Program-made: the position numbers and the translations under genes | Source: Cocos nucifera | Lineage: Eukaryota; Streptophyta; Magnoliopsida; Arecales; Arecaceae | Assembly (NCBI GenBank): GCA_006176705.1 | Contig: QRFJ01000083.1 | Location: forward strand, 3,097,585 to 3,161,584 | Direction of reading: 5' to 3' | DNA length: 64,000 nt | The notes under the pieces: generated by a model | The model's input: only the letters and a program-made list of their open reading frames with translations | What the model was told of the DNA's origin: nothing | The model's database searches: none | In this document: positions 33,739-45,424 of the stretch, in pieces | How the letters are laid out: every line of letters starts with the position of its first letter | Position numbering within the stretch: position 1 is the stretch's first letter

Positions 33739-36267
33739 TTAAATTATCTTCCAAGCTTTACCACCTTTCAAGCTGAACTTCTTAAGCCTTCCATAAAGCA
33801 TGATGAAAGCCAAAATCATCTTCCCCTCGTCACTCCATGCCCCCACAAAACTATATGACTTGTCCTGACATTTGGCATCAGGATGAAGTTGTTGAAATCG
33901 GGCACAGCTATAGCCTGTTGAGAGCCCCGCATTTCCATATCCACTGCATCAACACATGCAATACCGATCCTCCAGTCAAGCCGAGATATTTGCATAGGAA
34001 TCCAAATGATGAATGATCAATTAATACGTCTCTAGGATTAAAATCTAGTAGGAGTTTCCATCATATTGAACCGTAAATCTAGGCTCGTTATAGCAGCTGG
34101 GATCCGTCGGCACAGGAATTCTCAAATGATTATAAATTTCAGGTGTCTCTGCTAAATTAATAGACGAGCATTTATCAGCCAATTCATGATATATAACTGT
34201 TTATCTTCATATGTTCCGAGAAATCTGTTTCGCTTTCTAGCGAACGGGTCATTTTTTGTTTTCATCTTCCTCGTTCAGGTCAAAACGTTGTTCATGGTGA
34301 GAGATGGAATATATATGCCCTTACCTTATCACTTCGAAGATTATGTTCAAAGTAGAGAAATTAAGTGGGTCTCTGGATAGCTTTCTTCTCTCAGTGATGC
34401 AGATGACAATGATGAAGATGACCATGCAGGAGAGAGGTGACAGTATTAGATTCTGCACTAACCGTCTTTTTCTCTTGTTTTTCTTATTTCCCGCATGAGA
34501 GCTCGTATCATTCTCTTGAATGGGTAAAAAGGTTGTCAAAGATGGTAGGTACCTGTGAAACCAATGGTAGGTGTAGATAAGGAGTCGGTCAGAAATCAGG
34601 ATTATCTTAATTAATAAGAATATACGCTAATGTGTGCTCCATGATTAACATCAATTCATGAAGTTAGTATGCAGCAATACTGCTTGATCCATAGCTTACA
34701 TCCCAAAAAAATATTTCAATATTCTACAGTGCATGAGAATATTATCATTTATTACTATAGTTCTAGATAAGATTCGTCCTCTCCTTAATATGGTATTGAT
34801 ATATGGAATAGTACAAGACGGCAAGATGCACCGAATGTTTGTATATATGAAATATGTATCGATCCGCATAACAAATCCTAGTTTTGGATAGTATTTACAT
34901 CATTAGGGACCATAAAATACCTAATATTTAAAAGGTAATATATCTTCGATGTTTAACCAAAAGCAATCAGATAATTATTAAATAGATGTTCTTTCACCAA
35001 AAAAAAAAAATGACGAAAGAGTGGAATATGTATGCAAAAAGAAGAATATCGAAGGAGAAACTGACATCATAACGATGAACAACACCAGAACTGCCGGAGA
35101 GACGAGGGAGACATCGATGGAGTTTTCACCGGCATGCCTGGTATTGACCGCCATGAACAATGCACCGACAATTTTCTGATAGGAACTCAATCCATCGAAT
35201 ACCGCCGAATTCCAGTCGAGGGAGCAAAAAAGCACAACCATTACCGCTATAAATGAAACAACGGTGAGAGACAAGAAGGCAGCTCGCAGGTTAGGAAGCA
35301 GGTGATCGAACCGGATATCTCTTGAATTCTTCAACAGATATTCGAATTCTGCAGCTTTAGTACACCTCCTCATGGCCCATATCACCAATCTGAGGAACAA
35401 TGGGAACAGCGTATTGCCGGCGAGAATTTGAGGAATCATCAGTAGTAGGAGACCTGGGTTCACTTTGAAGATGGCCATGTTCTCGTTTGTCGGTATCAAG
35501 CCCCCATTCGCAAATGAAGAAACGGTGGCAGACAAGGAGAATAGGAAAATATGAATGCTCTTTCCCTTCAGCACGTCCCTTGCGCTTGAAACGGAAGCTA
35601 TGTACAATAAAATCAACAGAGTGCCCGTGACATGAATCTGAACAACATAAACCAACACCACGACACCCAGATATCGTACGGAACCAATCCTCAAATCCTT
35701 GCCATCACTCGGACAAGTATCCGAACCTATAATTGTAGGACCCGACTCGATTGAAGGATCCATAGAGTTAAGTTGGGCATTGACTAGGTCAACTCTATTA
35801 TCATCAGCAGTGTCTGGATTGCCATACCGATCATCTTTTCTCAGCAGAAGGCCGAGCAGGCCAACGAATACCTCCCCTCCTAAGAGCATCAAAAGGGTGA
35901 GGACGACGATTTGAGAACTTGAAAAATTCTCCATCTCGACGCTCCCAAGACCTGAGACCGTCACCGCAGATGTGGACATGAATAACATGTCCACATACCT
36001 AGGACCGAAGGCAGGATTACTTGGCTTCAGAATCATCATGGCTAGAGAACCCACCAAGGCAAGAGAAACGAAATAAGATAGCTGAATCCCGAATGGGCTC
36101 AAATGGAAGGTGATGAAGTGATACAAGAACGCGATGATTCTATGCACATATCCACTCACAAGAGCGATGATTCTATGCGTATAGCTACCTACACGAGCAA
36201 AACTATGCGTCCTGTTGCGCATGAAAACATAGGCAAAGTTCCGGAGTTGAGCGAGGGCGACAGCCAT
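33739..36267 (-). CDS. HKT: HKT-family Na+/K+ transporter, 3 exons, complete
   Basis: Exons on the minus strand: 35066-36267, 34325-34552, 33739-33943. Both introns (513 and 381 bp) are GT-AG, the phases close, and the 1635-bp frame gives 544 aa, normal for HKT. All four pore loops of the Trk/HKT fold are present: VSGLGSVEMENF (about residues 97-108), FANGGLIPTNENM, NTRHAGE, and SGYGNAGLSTGYSC encoded across the exon 2/3 junction. The filter residues are Gly in all four; the first corresponds to Arabidopsis HKT1 Ser68. Class I HKTs usually have Ser there and are Na+-selective, so a class II-like, K+-permeable plasma-membrane transporter is inferred. IPQILAGNTLFP, LCI-type ICITERRKL and GKAWKII* at the C-terminus also fit. 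The N-terminus has an unusual 11-residue duplication (THRIIALVSGY / VHRIIAFLYH). No stop or frameshift was seen. Confidence 0.95.
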
Positions 36268-38084
36268 CTCCTCACTCAGAAAAGCGCTCGGGGAGGTGAA
36301 GCTTGTTGTCGAGGGGATTGGAGATGTGGGACGGGGCTGCTTATGATGGGACTTGGGGGCCGACTGGCTGGATGGTCATGTGTGTATTGGAAAGTAGGTA
36401 GCATTACCTTATTTAGCTATTCTAATTAAGAATGATATGGATGATAACGACCTAGCTATGAGTTATCAACAGCGTAAACTATTTTTTTATAAAAAAAAAA
36501 TAAAATAAATCTATTGATAATAAAATTTATTTTATCTTAAAAATATAAAAAAAAAATAAAATTCTTCTTTCAACAATAATTAGGTCGATATGATACGTAG
36601 ACTAAGGGATAGATTATGAGGATGGAGGTTTACCATTCACGATTCCATAAAAAAATATCCAAAAAAAAAAAAAAAAAAAAATCAACATTTCAGGTTCAAC
36701 ATGCGCTGCATAGGTTAGCACCTTGATTTATGCAACCTATAAAAGCAAAGCACTTTGTTCCAGCAAACCGGGATGTTGCATTTTTATTTTGATTGAAGAG
36801 GGAGGTGATAAACCACTCATAAGATTTCTCGAGTTTTTTCTTGAGGTTGAGTATATGTACAAGAAGGATCAGCACGGAGAAAATCCAGCAAAAACAGAGA
36901 TATTCCCAAGATGTTGCATTTTAATTTTGTCTGATTCACTTGACATTTGGCATACTTGTCAGGCTGAAAAGATGCCTTCGGTTAGATCATGAATTCAAGT
37001 TGATTTATGATCCCGCACGGATATGAAGGTGGACCTATGATTCAGTGACATGGTGAAAGCTATGCAGGCATCTAATCACTTCTAATAGACCTATCGGTTG
37101 TGCTATAAGATGCCCCAGAAGCTGCATCAATTAGAAGAGCGACGGGATTTTAAACGAGTTCCGAAACCAAGACTCTTAGCCGGTCATTCAGATCGGATTT
37201 GTGATAGTTTTACACCACAACTGATTGACAGCTTGACATATCCATATAATTATGGATTCTCCTGTACAAGAGAATCCACCATCTGGATTGCGTCCACCGG
37301 AAATGGAAAGAACCAAACAAACTCAGATAGGAGAGAGGAAAGTTGGATACGGATGTACAACCGATGGGTGATGAGAGAAAAATACGTCAAAAACATCTAA
37401 CCGGATTTTGGACGGAACGATCGGCCGCCGACGCGGACGGTCAATAATTGACAGAGCTTCTGAGCCCACCGTACGCTATCTTCGCAACTAAACTTGAAGA
37501 TTTCCTTATTCGTATTTTATTTCTTTCCTTGTCTATATATATATATATATATTATTATTATTTATTTTTTATATATAATATATTTTTATTATTTTATAAA
37601 ATAATATTTTATTTTATATTTTTTTTTATTCTCATATTTTTTACGCACCCGTCAACACTCCTCTATCACCCCACCACAGCTTTCGTTTTCTCACGGCAAA
37701 TGTTGATGTCGATCGCACCTTCGTCATCTTTCTTCTTCTCATATCTTCTTCGTGCCTATCGATGCCGCTCCACCATGGCTCACTTTATTTCTTGGCAAAT
37801 ACCGATCTCGATCGCACCCCTATCCTCGCACTTCTTCTTATATATTTTTCAAACTTTTAGAGGTTATTAAATACAAAGATTTGGCTTTCAAATCGATGGA
37901 GAATCATGCTCTATTTACAGATAATTTATTAGATTAAATTTTATTTGATCCAATATATCGATTCAGATCTCGAAATATATTATTTTTAAAAAATAATAAA
38001 AATATTATTTTTTAAAAAATAAATTAGTATGTTATTATTTTTAAAATTAAAAAGATATGTTATTTTTTAAAAATAATAATCATT
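36268..38084. other. Upstream region of the HKT gene and spacer
   Basis: No gene recognised. It contains A/T-rich blocks (36480-36570, 37530-37640), a polyA run at 36660-36680, and a weak repeat at 37695/37795 (ggcaaat...gatcgcacc) whose units lie about 100 bp apart. The HKT promoter should lie in the first few hundred bases. TTATTTAGCTATT near 36408 is AT-rich but not a clear TATA box. Confidence 0.4.
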
Positions 38085-39830
38085 GCTGCAAGGCTTTAGA
38101 TGATCGAGAAGAAATTGTGCTGGAGAGCTAGTTGGATAGGATCGATGTTGATCATAGGATGACCTGCAAGAAAAGTCTAAAAATCGGTGGGATATCTTCC
38201 GATTTAGGTTCCTTCGATGCTTAAGTCAGCCAAAGCCTTGAAAATAGATGTGAAAATGAGAAATTGAAAGACAGAATGAGGAGGCTTTGGATAGAAAGAG
38301 GCTTTGATTTTTCTTCAATGGGGAAGTCGAGTGTTGATTTCAGTAAAATTTCGACTCTATGAATCTAAGATTTTTCTGCTCACTTGGGAGAGTATCCTGT
38401 CCCTCTATTTATAGAAAAGATTGCTTAGGCCTTAAGAAGAATTTGTTAGGTCGTTAGTTTGTTAAGACCAATTGGATGACAGTCATTGGTTGTTTGGCCT
38501 TGGTGGTAATTAATTATAATACAGCTGGAGGAGGGCTGCAGCTTGATTAGAGTGCGAGTGGTGCTTAGCTGGCTTTCAAAAGATGCGGAGGTTGGTAATT
38601 CACCGATCTAGTTGGCCTGGCGAGATCGGTATTCCACCGATCTCAGCATCAATGGATAAGTCACTGCTGCAGGATTGCGATATCAGTATTCTATTGATCT
38701 TAATGTATTGTGTAGGTTGGTATAGATCCGATCTTCTGCGGATCTCAGCAATCGCCAGCCTTTAGGTTGGCATATATTGATGTGATTCTATTACTAGGTT
38801 GGTTAAATACCAATCTTGGACCATGTTTGACCTATGCTTGCGGATGGTGGATTCTCGGTTTGAACTTTGATGTGGTCAGTGTACTATCGATTTGGTTCTG
38901 ATCACTTGGTTAATCTGATAAGCCAGCTATCAATCTAAGTACGAGGTCGGTTATTTATCGACCTGTATTTTAGCACTCACCTCGGGTGATGATCTTTCTG
39001 ATGATGCCACGTGGCAAGCAGAGATTGTCCGTACTAATAGTTGCCCCCCCACTTTTCAGACTTGGAGTGAAAAATCTTCCATGAGAAGTGTGAAAAGTCA
39101 TTTTTTCAAAAAATTAGCTACCGATCTCCTGCGTTGAGAATCATATCGTGTGGCTGCTAAATTTAATTTTTTAATGATTTGAAATGACAGAGTACCTTGA
39201 TCACCATACTCATACATTTAAGAAAGCATGGAGAGGCATGAAACCATCATTGGTTGCTCTACTATGACTCAAGCCATGTGGGACACGTGGCATCCATCCG
39301 TAGGTTAGCTGAGCTATCATATGGAACAGACTTACGTGGCTTGATCTGGACTGGCATATTTAAATAGATTTTCTACGATCTCTTTGGATGATCGACAGGT
39401 GGTTCAAATCCATCAACTAGAGAATTAATCTAGGCCATCGCCTTCTCCTATATATAGGAGATATGTCTGTTCTTTTCCCACTCTACTATTCTTTTGCCTG
39501 AGCGAGAGTTTCACTGCAAAAGAAGCTTTTCATGTTCTCAGCTAGTCGGAGAAGAAGACGACTCCGATAGTTGCCGAAACTTGGAGAGAGCTACCAGAAG
39601 CAGCAAAGAAAGCTTTCTTTCCCCCTTTGGTAGGATTCTCTTTCCTCCCCTTAGGTTTAGTATTTCTATCTCTTAGAATTTCTTTCCTTTCTCCTTTGTC
39701 TCCTTTTTTCTTAATCTCTTCCGTTCTTTTCCTCTTTCATCAATATCTTCCCAAGAGAGTACTCCTGGTGGTGGTAGGAGGGGAGAGTTAATCCCAGGCA
39801 TGTGGCCATAATATTTGGTCAACCCAGTCC
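38085..39830 (+). repeat. LTR-like sequence upstream of a gypsy-type ORF1 remnant
   Basis: The first 120 bp (cattgctgcaaggctttaga...) resemble a segment at 61932-62040. The stretch contains several short cgatct-rich degenerate modules (38590-38950: ttcaccgatct, ttccaccgatct, ttctattgatct). A TATATATAGGA box is centred in the palindrome TCCTATATATAGGA near 39447. A gypsy-type reading frame follows, so an LTR plus leader is likely. Neither end was fixed, and no matching second LTR is in the window. Confidence 0.45.
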
Positions 39831-39845
39831 CTACTTATCGTTGAG

Positions 39846-40330
39846 ATGGGTAATCCATCTCAGGGTGCCATCAAAATCAGTGCCTCCGATGAGAATGGTT
39901 CAGACTCTCCGGTAAGAAGATTCTTGCACTATTTCGGCCCTGGCACACTGAGCCCTCCCTTTTGATTGATACCGATTTAGAGAGACTTAGGAAGAAATAT
40001 TTCATCCCCGATAACTTTCAGCTTATAGTTTCCAGCCCAAGTGATCGGGTTACATAGCCTCATGAGGGTTGTGTGCTTTCTATGATGAATCACTTTGGTT
40101 TAAATTGCATTTTTCCTTGCATCCTTTTATTTATAATGTATTAGACTACTACGGCTTGCAACTGACCCAAGTTATCCCCAATGCCATTAGGATTATCTTA
40201 ATTTTCATCATCTATTATAGCTTTGCCACTATAAACCTTGGGGCTTCTCTCTTTAGGGCCCTTTTTGTATTAAAAAAATATCATATCGAGAAAGGCTGAT
40301 GGTACTTCTCACCTCGACCTTCCTTTAAGC
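39846..40330 (+). pseudogene. 'Putative gypsy-type transposon' ORF1 remnant
   Basis: An ATG at 39846 (MGNPSQGAIKISASDENGSD) leads, through shifts, to RLRKKYFIPDNFQLIVSSPSDRVT. It then runs to FYDESLWFKLHFSLHPFIYNVLDYYGLQLTQVIPNAIR and HIEKGWWYFSPRPS. This is the conserved block of the plant 'putative gypsy type transposon' family, a non-gag ORF found in some Tat-type elements. Frameshifts near 39960 and 40060 and a stop near 40050 break it. Homology ends about 40330, where the opposite strand becomes CACTA-like. Confidence 0.7.
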
Positions 40331-40369
40331 ATATTGAAAAATTCAAAAGTTAAAAATTTTACCTCGAAC

Positions 40370-41232
40370 TCCTAGCTTCTCCAATGTCTAACCATCCCCT
40401 TCCATTGACTCAGGGGATAGTCCTGTATCCAAGGAACAAGCTTCTTCAAAGTGTTTCATCGGTGCTCGAGCCATCTTCTATGGAGCTTGATCTTATAGCC
40501 CCAGTACAACTTCCTAATCTTATTCAGTCGGGCATCTTGAGCCCTCTCATGATCTGAAAAATTATACCTTTTCTGCATAAAAATTATCAAAAGTCAGTTA
40601 TCAAATTATTCTAATTAAATAAAGTATAAACATATCAAATGCATAAATATAATTAAGATATACTTATCCATATCTTCTTTCATATTCGATCTCTGACACG
40701 AGCATCCATCAATCGTCAGTCTATGGACAATACCGAAATGATGTCGGACCACCTCATAAGCACTCCAAAAAAAAAATGCATCTCCCGCGTGGTCTCCTCT
40801 ATTAGCATCCCCTCCGCATCATACTGCACCATCACTTGATGCTGGCGGTTCCACACATACGACATGTATATGGGATCATGGAATATCCTACTGGATGATA
40901 CACCTGCAATAAAAATATATTATGCAAATATATAAGTATACAAATACTATATAAAATAAATAAATAAATAATATAATAAAAATATATACTTAGATGTCGG
41001 TGTCGGAGCATGTGTTGGAGATGTGGCTGACGGTGGAAGCTCAGATGCCAGTGGAGTAGATACCGATGATGGAGTAAATATCAGTAGTGGATAGATGTCG
41101 ATGGTCCATGGGCAGCCAATGCGAAGGTGGATGGAGTATGCTCCAACTGCGACTCAGATGCAGTGCTTCGCATAACTCATCGAGAGAGGGAGTGAAAGCT
41201 AAATGGCATTTTCGTGCCATCGTGACCTGCAA
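40370..41232 (-). pseudogene. CACTA second gene (TNPA / Ptta-En/Spm type) remnant
   Basis: The minus strand opens MQVTMARKCHLAFTPSLDEL at 41232. Further left are exon-like pieces reading DPIYMSYVWNRQHQVMVQYDAEGMLIEET (about 40890-40800) and FSDHERAQDARLNKIRKLYWGYKIKLHRRWLEHR (about 40560-40450), then VPWIQDYPLSQWKGMVRHW. The SQWKxMVxHW motif and its setting match the plant Ptta/En/Spm protein family. Stops and missing parts show decay. Confidence 0.6.
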
Positions 41233-41319
41233 TATTAATGAATATTAATCAATATAATATGTTGAACAATAATATTAGTATAACATTAATAAATAGATTC
41301 TAATATTTATACCAGAATA

Positions 41320-41700
41320 TTGAAGTCATCGTCTAGTGGCATTTATAATATGAACATCACCATCGCTCCTAATAAATGTATTTGGGACCTTGATAGTATT
41401 AGTAAATTTTATCCTAGAGGAGCACTTTGCATGCATTTTTCAACATCATCATCAACTTTGGTATCATCAAAAATATGCTTAGGCACCATCCTCACAACAA
41501 TACTCCATTGAGGCTCCAAGGGATCACTAACGTAGAAGAGTTGACTAACTTAGGAGGCAAGTATATATGGTTCTTCAGTACAGAGATTGCGTTGCATGTT
41601 AACGAGAGTAAAACTATACTTATCAGTCTTCATCCCTGACTGTGATAAGGTGTCAAATCAATCGCACTTCATCAACGCAATCCTTCCTTTATATACTAAT
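41320..41700 (-). pseudogene. CACTA transposase C-terminal (DUF4216-type) remnant
   Basis: Minus strand reads CDWFDTLSQSGMKTDKYSFTL, VNMQRNLCTEEPYILASQVSQLFYVSDPLEPQWSIV and VRMVPKHIFD. This is the domain that follows the TNP2 catalytic region in plant CACTA transposases. The catalytic part itself is absent upstream (41700-42300 is AT-rich noncoding), so only the tail survives. Confidence 0.75.
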
Positions 41701-42305
41701 GCATTATAAATAAATATGCATTATAAATAAAAAATGTATCATAAACAGGGATTGAAATAAATATCATGTGTTAAACTCATATTAAATATCATTTTTAGAT
41801 ATACAATAAATGCATCATATCATCAACTAATAGGTAAGATAGGTCCTATCCCATTCAAAATTTAACACACTAACTATTAATTCTATAGATTTATTACAGT
41901 AATCAAACGATATGCAACAGCGATCCAATAAAATTTTGATAATATTTTTTCTTAGTTCTCCCGTGTAGAGAGAATAAAAAAAAAACTATCTAAAATTTTA
42001 TTCGAAATTCTTAGCATACCGTTTGATTACTGTAATTATCTATAAAATTATTTATAATTTTTAAACTATCCAAATTGGATAATCAATTGATTATTGTGCA
42101 TAATTCTCTTATCCGTATAATTACATATAAATGTATGGATGCCGGAGATTATGTACACTAATCAATTAATGAATTTATCGTTATGCAATGTAATAAACAA
42201 AAATAACAAGATATAAACATCCAAAAATATTATACAATAAATTCTACAATATGAATTACATCCATAAATAATTAAGGATGAACAACAAATAATTTCACTT
42301 TCTAT

Positions 42306-42800
42306 TAGCGACCGGAGGTTTTCTTAGTGGCTAGCACGACCTACGGTCGTGGGCATGGCTTGGAATCCACCGATGGAGGTGAGGGTTCTCTTAGCGATCG
42401 TCATAGCTCACGGCCATTGATACGGTCCAGAACTCATCGACAATGATTTTCTTATCGATCGGCATGACCTACGGCCGCAGGCATGGCCCGAAATCCATCG
42501 GTGGGGGTGAGCGTTCTCTTAGCGACCGGCATAGCTTACGACCACCGATAAGGCCCAGAATCCACCGACAATGATTTTCTTATTAACTGGCATGGCCTAC
42601 GACCGCAAGCATGGCCTGGAACCCACCGATAGGGGTGAGGTTCTCTTAGTGGTTGGCATAGCTCACGACCACTGACACGACTCAAAACCCACCGATAATG
42701 ATTTTTTTATTGGTCGGTACAGCCTACGGTCGAGGGCATGGCCCAAAATCTATCGATAATGATTTTCTTATCGATCGGAATGGCCCAAGGGCTGTCCACG
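42306..42800. repeat. Tandem repeat of about 122 bp, roughly four copies
   Basis: Blocks with ttttcttatcgatcggcatg, acctacggccgcaggcatgg and gttctcttagcgaccggcat recur near 42320, 42445, 42568 and 42690. Each is made of two related half-units of about 60 bp. It lies in the CACTA relic where subterminal transposase-binding repeats are expected. Confidence 0.8.
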
Positions 42801-43099
42801 GTCGTCGATATGGCACGGCCCAAGACTACCGCCACGACATGGCCCAGAACCTACAACATGTAGATAATTATAATATTTATAATATTTATTATAAATATTT
42901 TAAAAATTATTATAAATATTATAAGTAATTAATAAATAATACTATAAAATTAAAAAAAATTATACCTACGGCTATGAAGAGGGGGTTGCACCGAAAGCCT
43001 TCAGGATCGTCGACAACGATGCTAAAGAAAGACAACGGTACTAGAGGTAACCTGCAAAATAAAAATAAGATAGTGAGATAGAGAGAGAAGAGAGAGAAA

Positions 43100-43500
43100 G
43101 AAAATGAGGAAAGAGAGAGAAAGAGGGGAGAGGTGGCCTGGGGGTGCCATGATGGGGAGGTTGGGGGAGGGGGGCAGCTTGGGGGGTCGGAGTGGCGGGG
43201 GTTGGGGGGTTGAGCGGAGAGGGGCGGGGGGCACTGAGAGGCAAGGGTGGCCGGGGATGGGGGTGGGAGGGTGCACAGTGACGGGGAGGGGTAGCCAGGG
43301 AGGTGGGGGTGGCAGGGTCGGGGGAGGGGGTGCACGGTGATGATGAGGGGCGACCCGGGAGTGGGGGTGGCGGGGATTGGAGGAACGATCGGAGAGGGGT
43401 GGGGAGGGTCCGGGAGCAGAGGACGATCGGGGATGGGCGGGCGAGCGGGGAGGAGGGGGGCACTGAGAGGCAAAGACGGCCCAGGGGAAAGGAGGGGCGG
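43100..43500. repeat. G-rich, G-quadruplex-prone tract
   Basis: The plus strand carries many runs of 3-7 G, for example near 43155-43245 (GGGGGAGGGGGGCAGC then TTGGGGGGTCGGAG). The opposite strand is open in three frames at once with proline/serine-rich translations, which is typical of low complexity and not coding. A (GA)n run flanks it at 43080-43130, and another at 43555-43580. Confidence 0.8.
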
Positions 43501-43619
43501 CGTTGGCTAGGGAAGGAGAGTGGTGGGGTCTCACCGACAGCAAAGAGTAGGGAGGGAGAGAGAGAGAGAGAGAGATAGAGTGCTCGAAAGGGAACCAATT
43601 TGGGATAAATTTTAACCTA

Positions 43620-43718
43620 ACCTATGGCAGCGGTTTCTGAACCACTGCCATAGGTCTACGATAGCGATTTTTGAACCGCTATCATAGATCCACGGTAGTG
43701 ATTTTCAAACCGCTATCG
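43620..43718. repeat. Three adjacent hairpins (CACTA subterminal repeats)
   Basis: Hairpin 1 (43620-43655) pairs CCTATGGCAGCGGTT with AACCACTGCCATAGG around a 4-nt loop. Hairpin 2 (43656-43687) and hairpin 3 (43690-43718) have the same design (gatagcg...cgctatc, ggtagtg...cgctatc). Short tandem hairpins of this kind are typical of CACTA ends. Confidence 0.75.
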
Positions 43719-44038
43719 ATCTAATTCTTTCTCTAGTTGTGACTTTTAGATGGCCTTTACATCAAGTGGATGTGAATAATGCATTTTTACAGGATACGTT
43801 GGAAGAGACTATTTATATACAACAGCTCCCAGGTTTTGTCAGCTCTCAATATCCTAACTATATTTGCAGCCTCCACAAATTCATCTATAGTGTTCGCCAA
43901 GCCCCCCGTGCTTGGTATAATGAGCTTAAAGGATTTCTTCTTTCATGTGGATTTACTCGAGCACACTCTGACACCTTCTTATTTATCTACCATTCCTTTG
44001 GTGTGTTGGTATTTATATTGATTTATGTGGATGACATT

Positions 44039-45424
44039 TGTTGGGGATAAACCCTGCTCCCATCGAAGTCCAGCCTAATGTTTAGCCTAATGCAACTGAT
44101 AATCATGGAAGAGCTTTGATCAAAAATTCTCCTCCAGTGGTCGAATCTTAGCCGAACTCCTTCAGCTGACCGAACTCCTCAACATCTGAACCCCAACCGA
44201 ACTCCTCCAGTGGTCGAACCCCAGCCGAACTCTTTCAGCGGTCGAGCTCCAGCCAAACTTCTTCAACAGTTGAACTCCTCCAGTGGTCGAACTCCTTTCG
44301 AATTTCTTCTTCAGTCAAATTCTTTCAGAAGTCAAACTTCTTTCAGACTTCTCCTTCAGATGGATTCCTCCAGGAGCCAAACTCCTTCCAGACTTCTTCC
44401 TCAGTCGGATTCCTCCAGGAGTCGAACTTCCTCTGGACTTTTTCTTCAGTCAAATTTCTTCAGGAGTCAAATTTCTTTCGAACTTCTCTTTCAGATGAAT
44501 TTCTCTAGGAGTTGAACTCCTTCCGGACCTCTCCTTCAAATGGATTCCTCCAGAAGTCAAACTCTTTTCAGATTTCTTCCTCAGTCGGATTTCTTCAGGA
44601 GCCGAACTTCCTCCGGACTTCTACTTCAGATGGATTTCTTCAGGAGCCAAACTTCTTCCAGACTTCTTGCTTAGTCGAATTCCTCCAGGAGCCAAATTTC
44701 CTCCGAACTTCTCCTTCAGTCGAATTTCTTCAGGAGCCGAACTCCTTTCGGACTTCTCCTTCAGTCAAACTTCTCCACCAGTCAAACTTCTTCAGCCAAA
44801 CTTCTCCATCAGTTGAACTCCTTTTAGACTTCTCTATCAGTCGAACTTCATTCAGATTCTTCCAGTGGATTACTTTCAGATTTCAAGTAGCATTCCTTCC
44901 GAATGATCACCTCTAGCCATATTTTCTTTAGGAGTCCGAACTCCTCTGAAATTAACATACGTCAAACTCTTCATTCCTCCACATGGTTCCGAGCGGCTCA
45001 GTATCAGATGGCTACGACTGTCACTATCAGTCTGCTGCAGGCGGTGCCCCACTCATGCGGCCCTGAGCGGCCAGCTACCGATGGCTATGGTTGTCACTAT
45101 CAGTCTGCTGCAGGCGGCGTCCTTCTCACGTGGTCAGCTACCGGATGGCTACGATCATCACTATCAGTCTACTCTGAGCTCCATCTATAAAAAGAATCCT
45201 CCAGATACGTTTTCTCTCAGCTCTCTTCTCATTTTCAAAAATTCTGCTGAACTCTTTTCTGAGCACTCTATTTCTGTTGGTTAGAAGAGCTGACTTGATC
45301 GTCGGAGGGTCCTGCCAAAGCCACCACCACCGACTTTGAATGAAATTTTATTTTGCAAGTCACCAACGGCGATCTCTTTCTCAGCTCTAGCTCGATCCGG
45401 CGTTGACCAGATTCTGCACCAACA
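44039..45424 (+). mobile_element. Solo LTR of the Tat-like gypsy family
   Basis: TGTTGGGGATAAACCCTGCT at the start, ...CTGCACCAACA at the end (1386 bp). ACATT is duplicated on each side (44034-44038 and 45425-45429). The interior has the family's gagttcgaactcc/tccttcagtcgg repeat modules. No internal retrotransposon sequence remains, which indicates LTR-LTR recombination. Confidence 0.92.
45186..45193 (+). promoter_or_regulatory. LTR TATA box
   Basis: TATAAAAA in GCTCCATCTATAAAAAGAAT, followed by CCTCCAGATAC as in the other LTRs of the family. Confidence 0.65.

Larger units (their letters stand above)
40350..43718 (-). mobile_element. CACTA (En/Spm) transposon relic
   Basis: On the minus strand, from right to left, lie a hairpin-rich subterminal region (43718-43620), a G/C-strand-biased block, a tandem-repeat block (42306-42800), the C-terminal piece of a TNP2-type transposase (41700-41320) and a TNPA/PTTA-like gene remnant (41232-40370). 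This order fits CACTA elements with most of the transposase gene deleted. No terminal CACTA pentamer could be proved; CACAACTAG at 43741-43733 on the minus strand is ambiguous because the same bases read as copia RT. Confidence 0.65.

Noticed and set aside
33446..33754. 102-codon minus-strand frame after the HKT stop
   Set aside because: Overlaps exon 3 in another frame and continues in the 3' flank; no homology recognised.
42919..43598. Three overlapping Pro/Ser-rich frames of 173-185 codons
   Set aside because: By-product of the G-rich tract; open in every minus-strand phase.
43733..43741. Minus-strand CACAACTAG as the CACTA terminus
   Set aside because: The same bases read naturally as copia RT codons (SLVVT), so the terminus could be coincidence.
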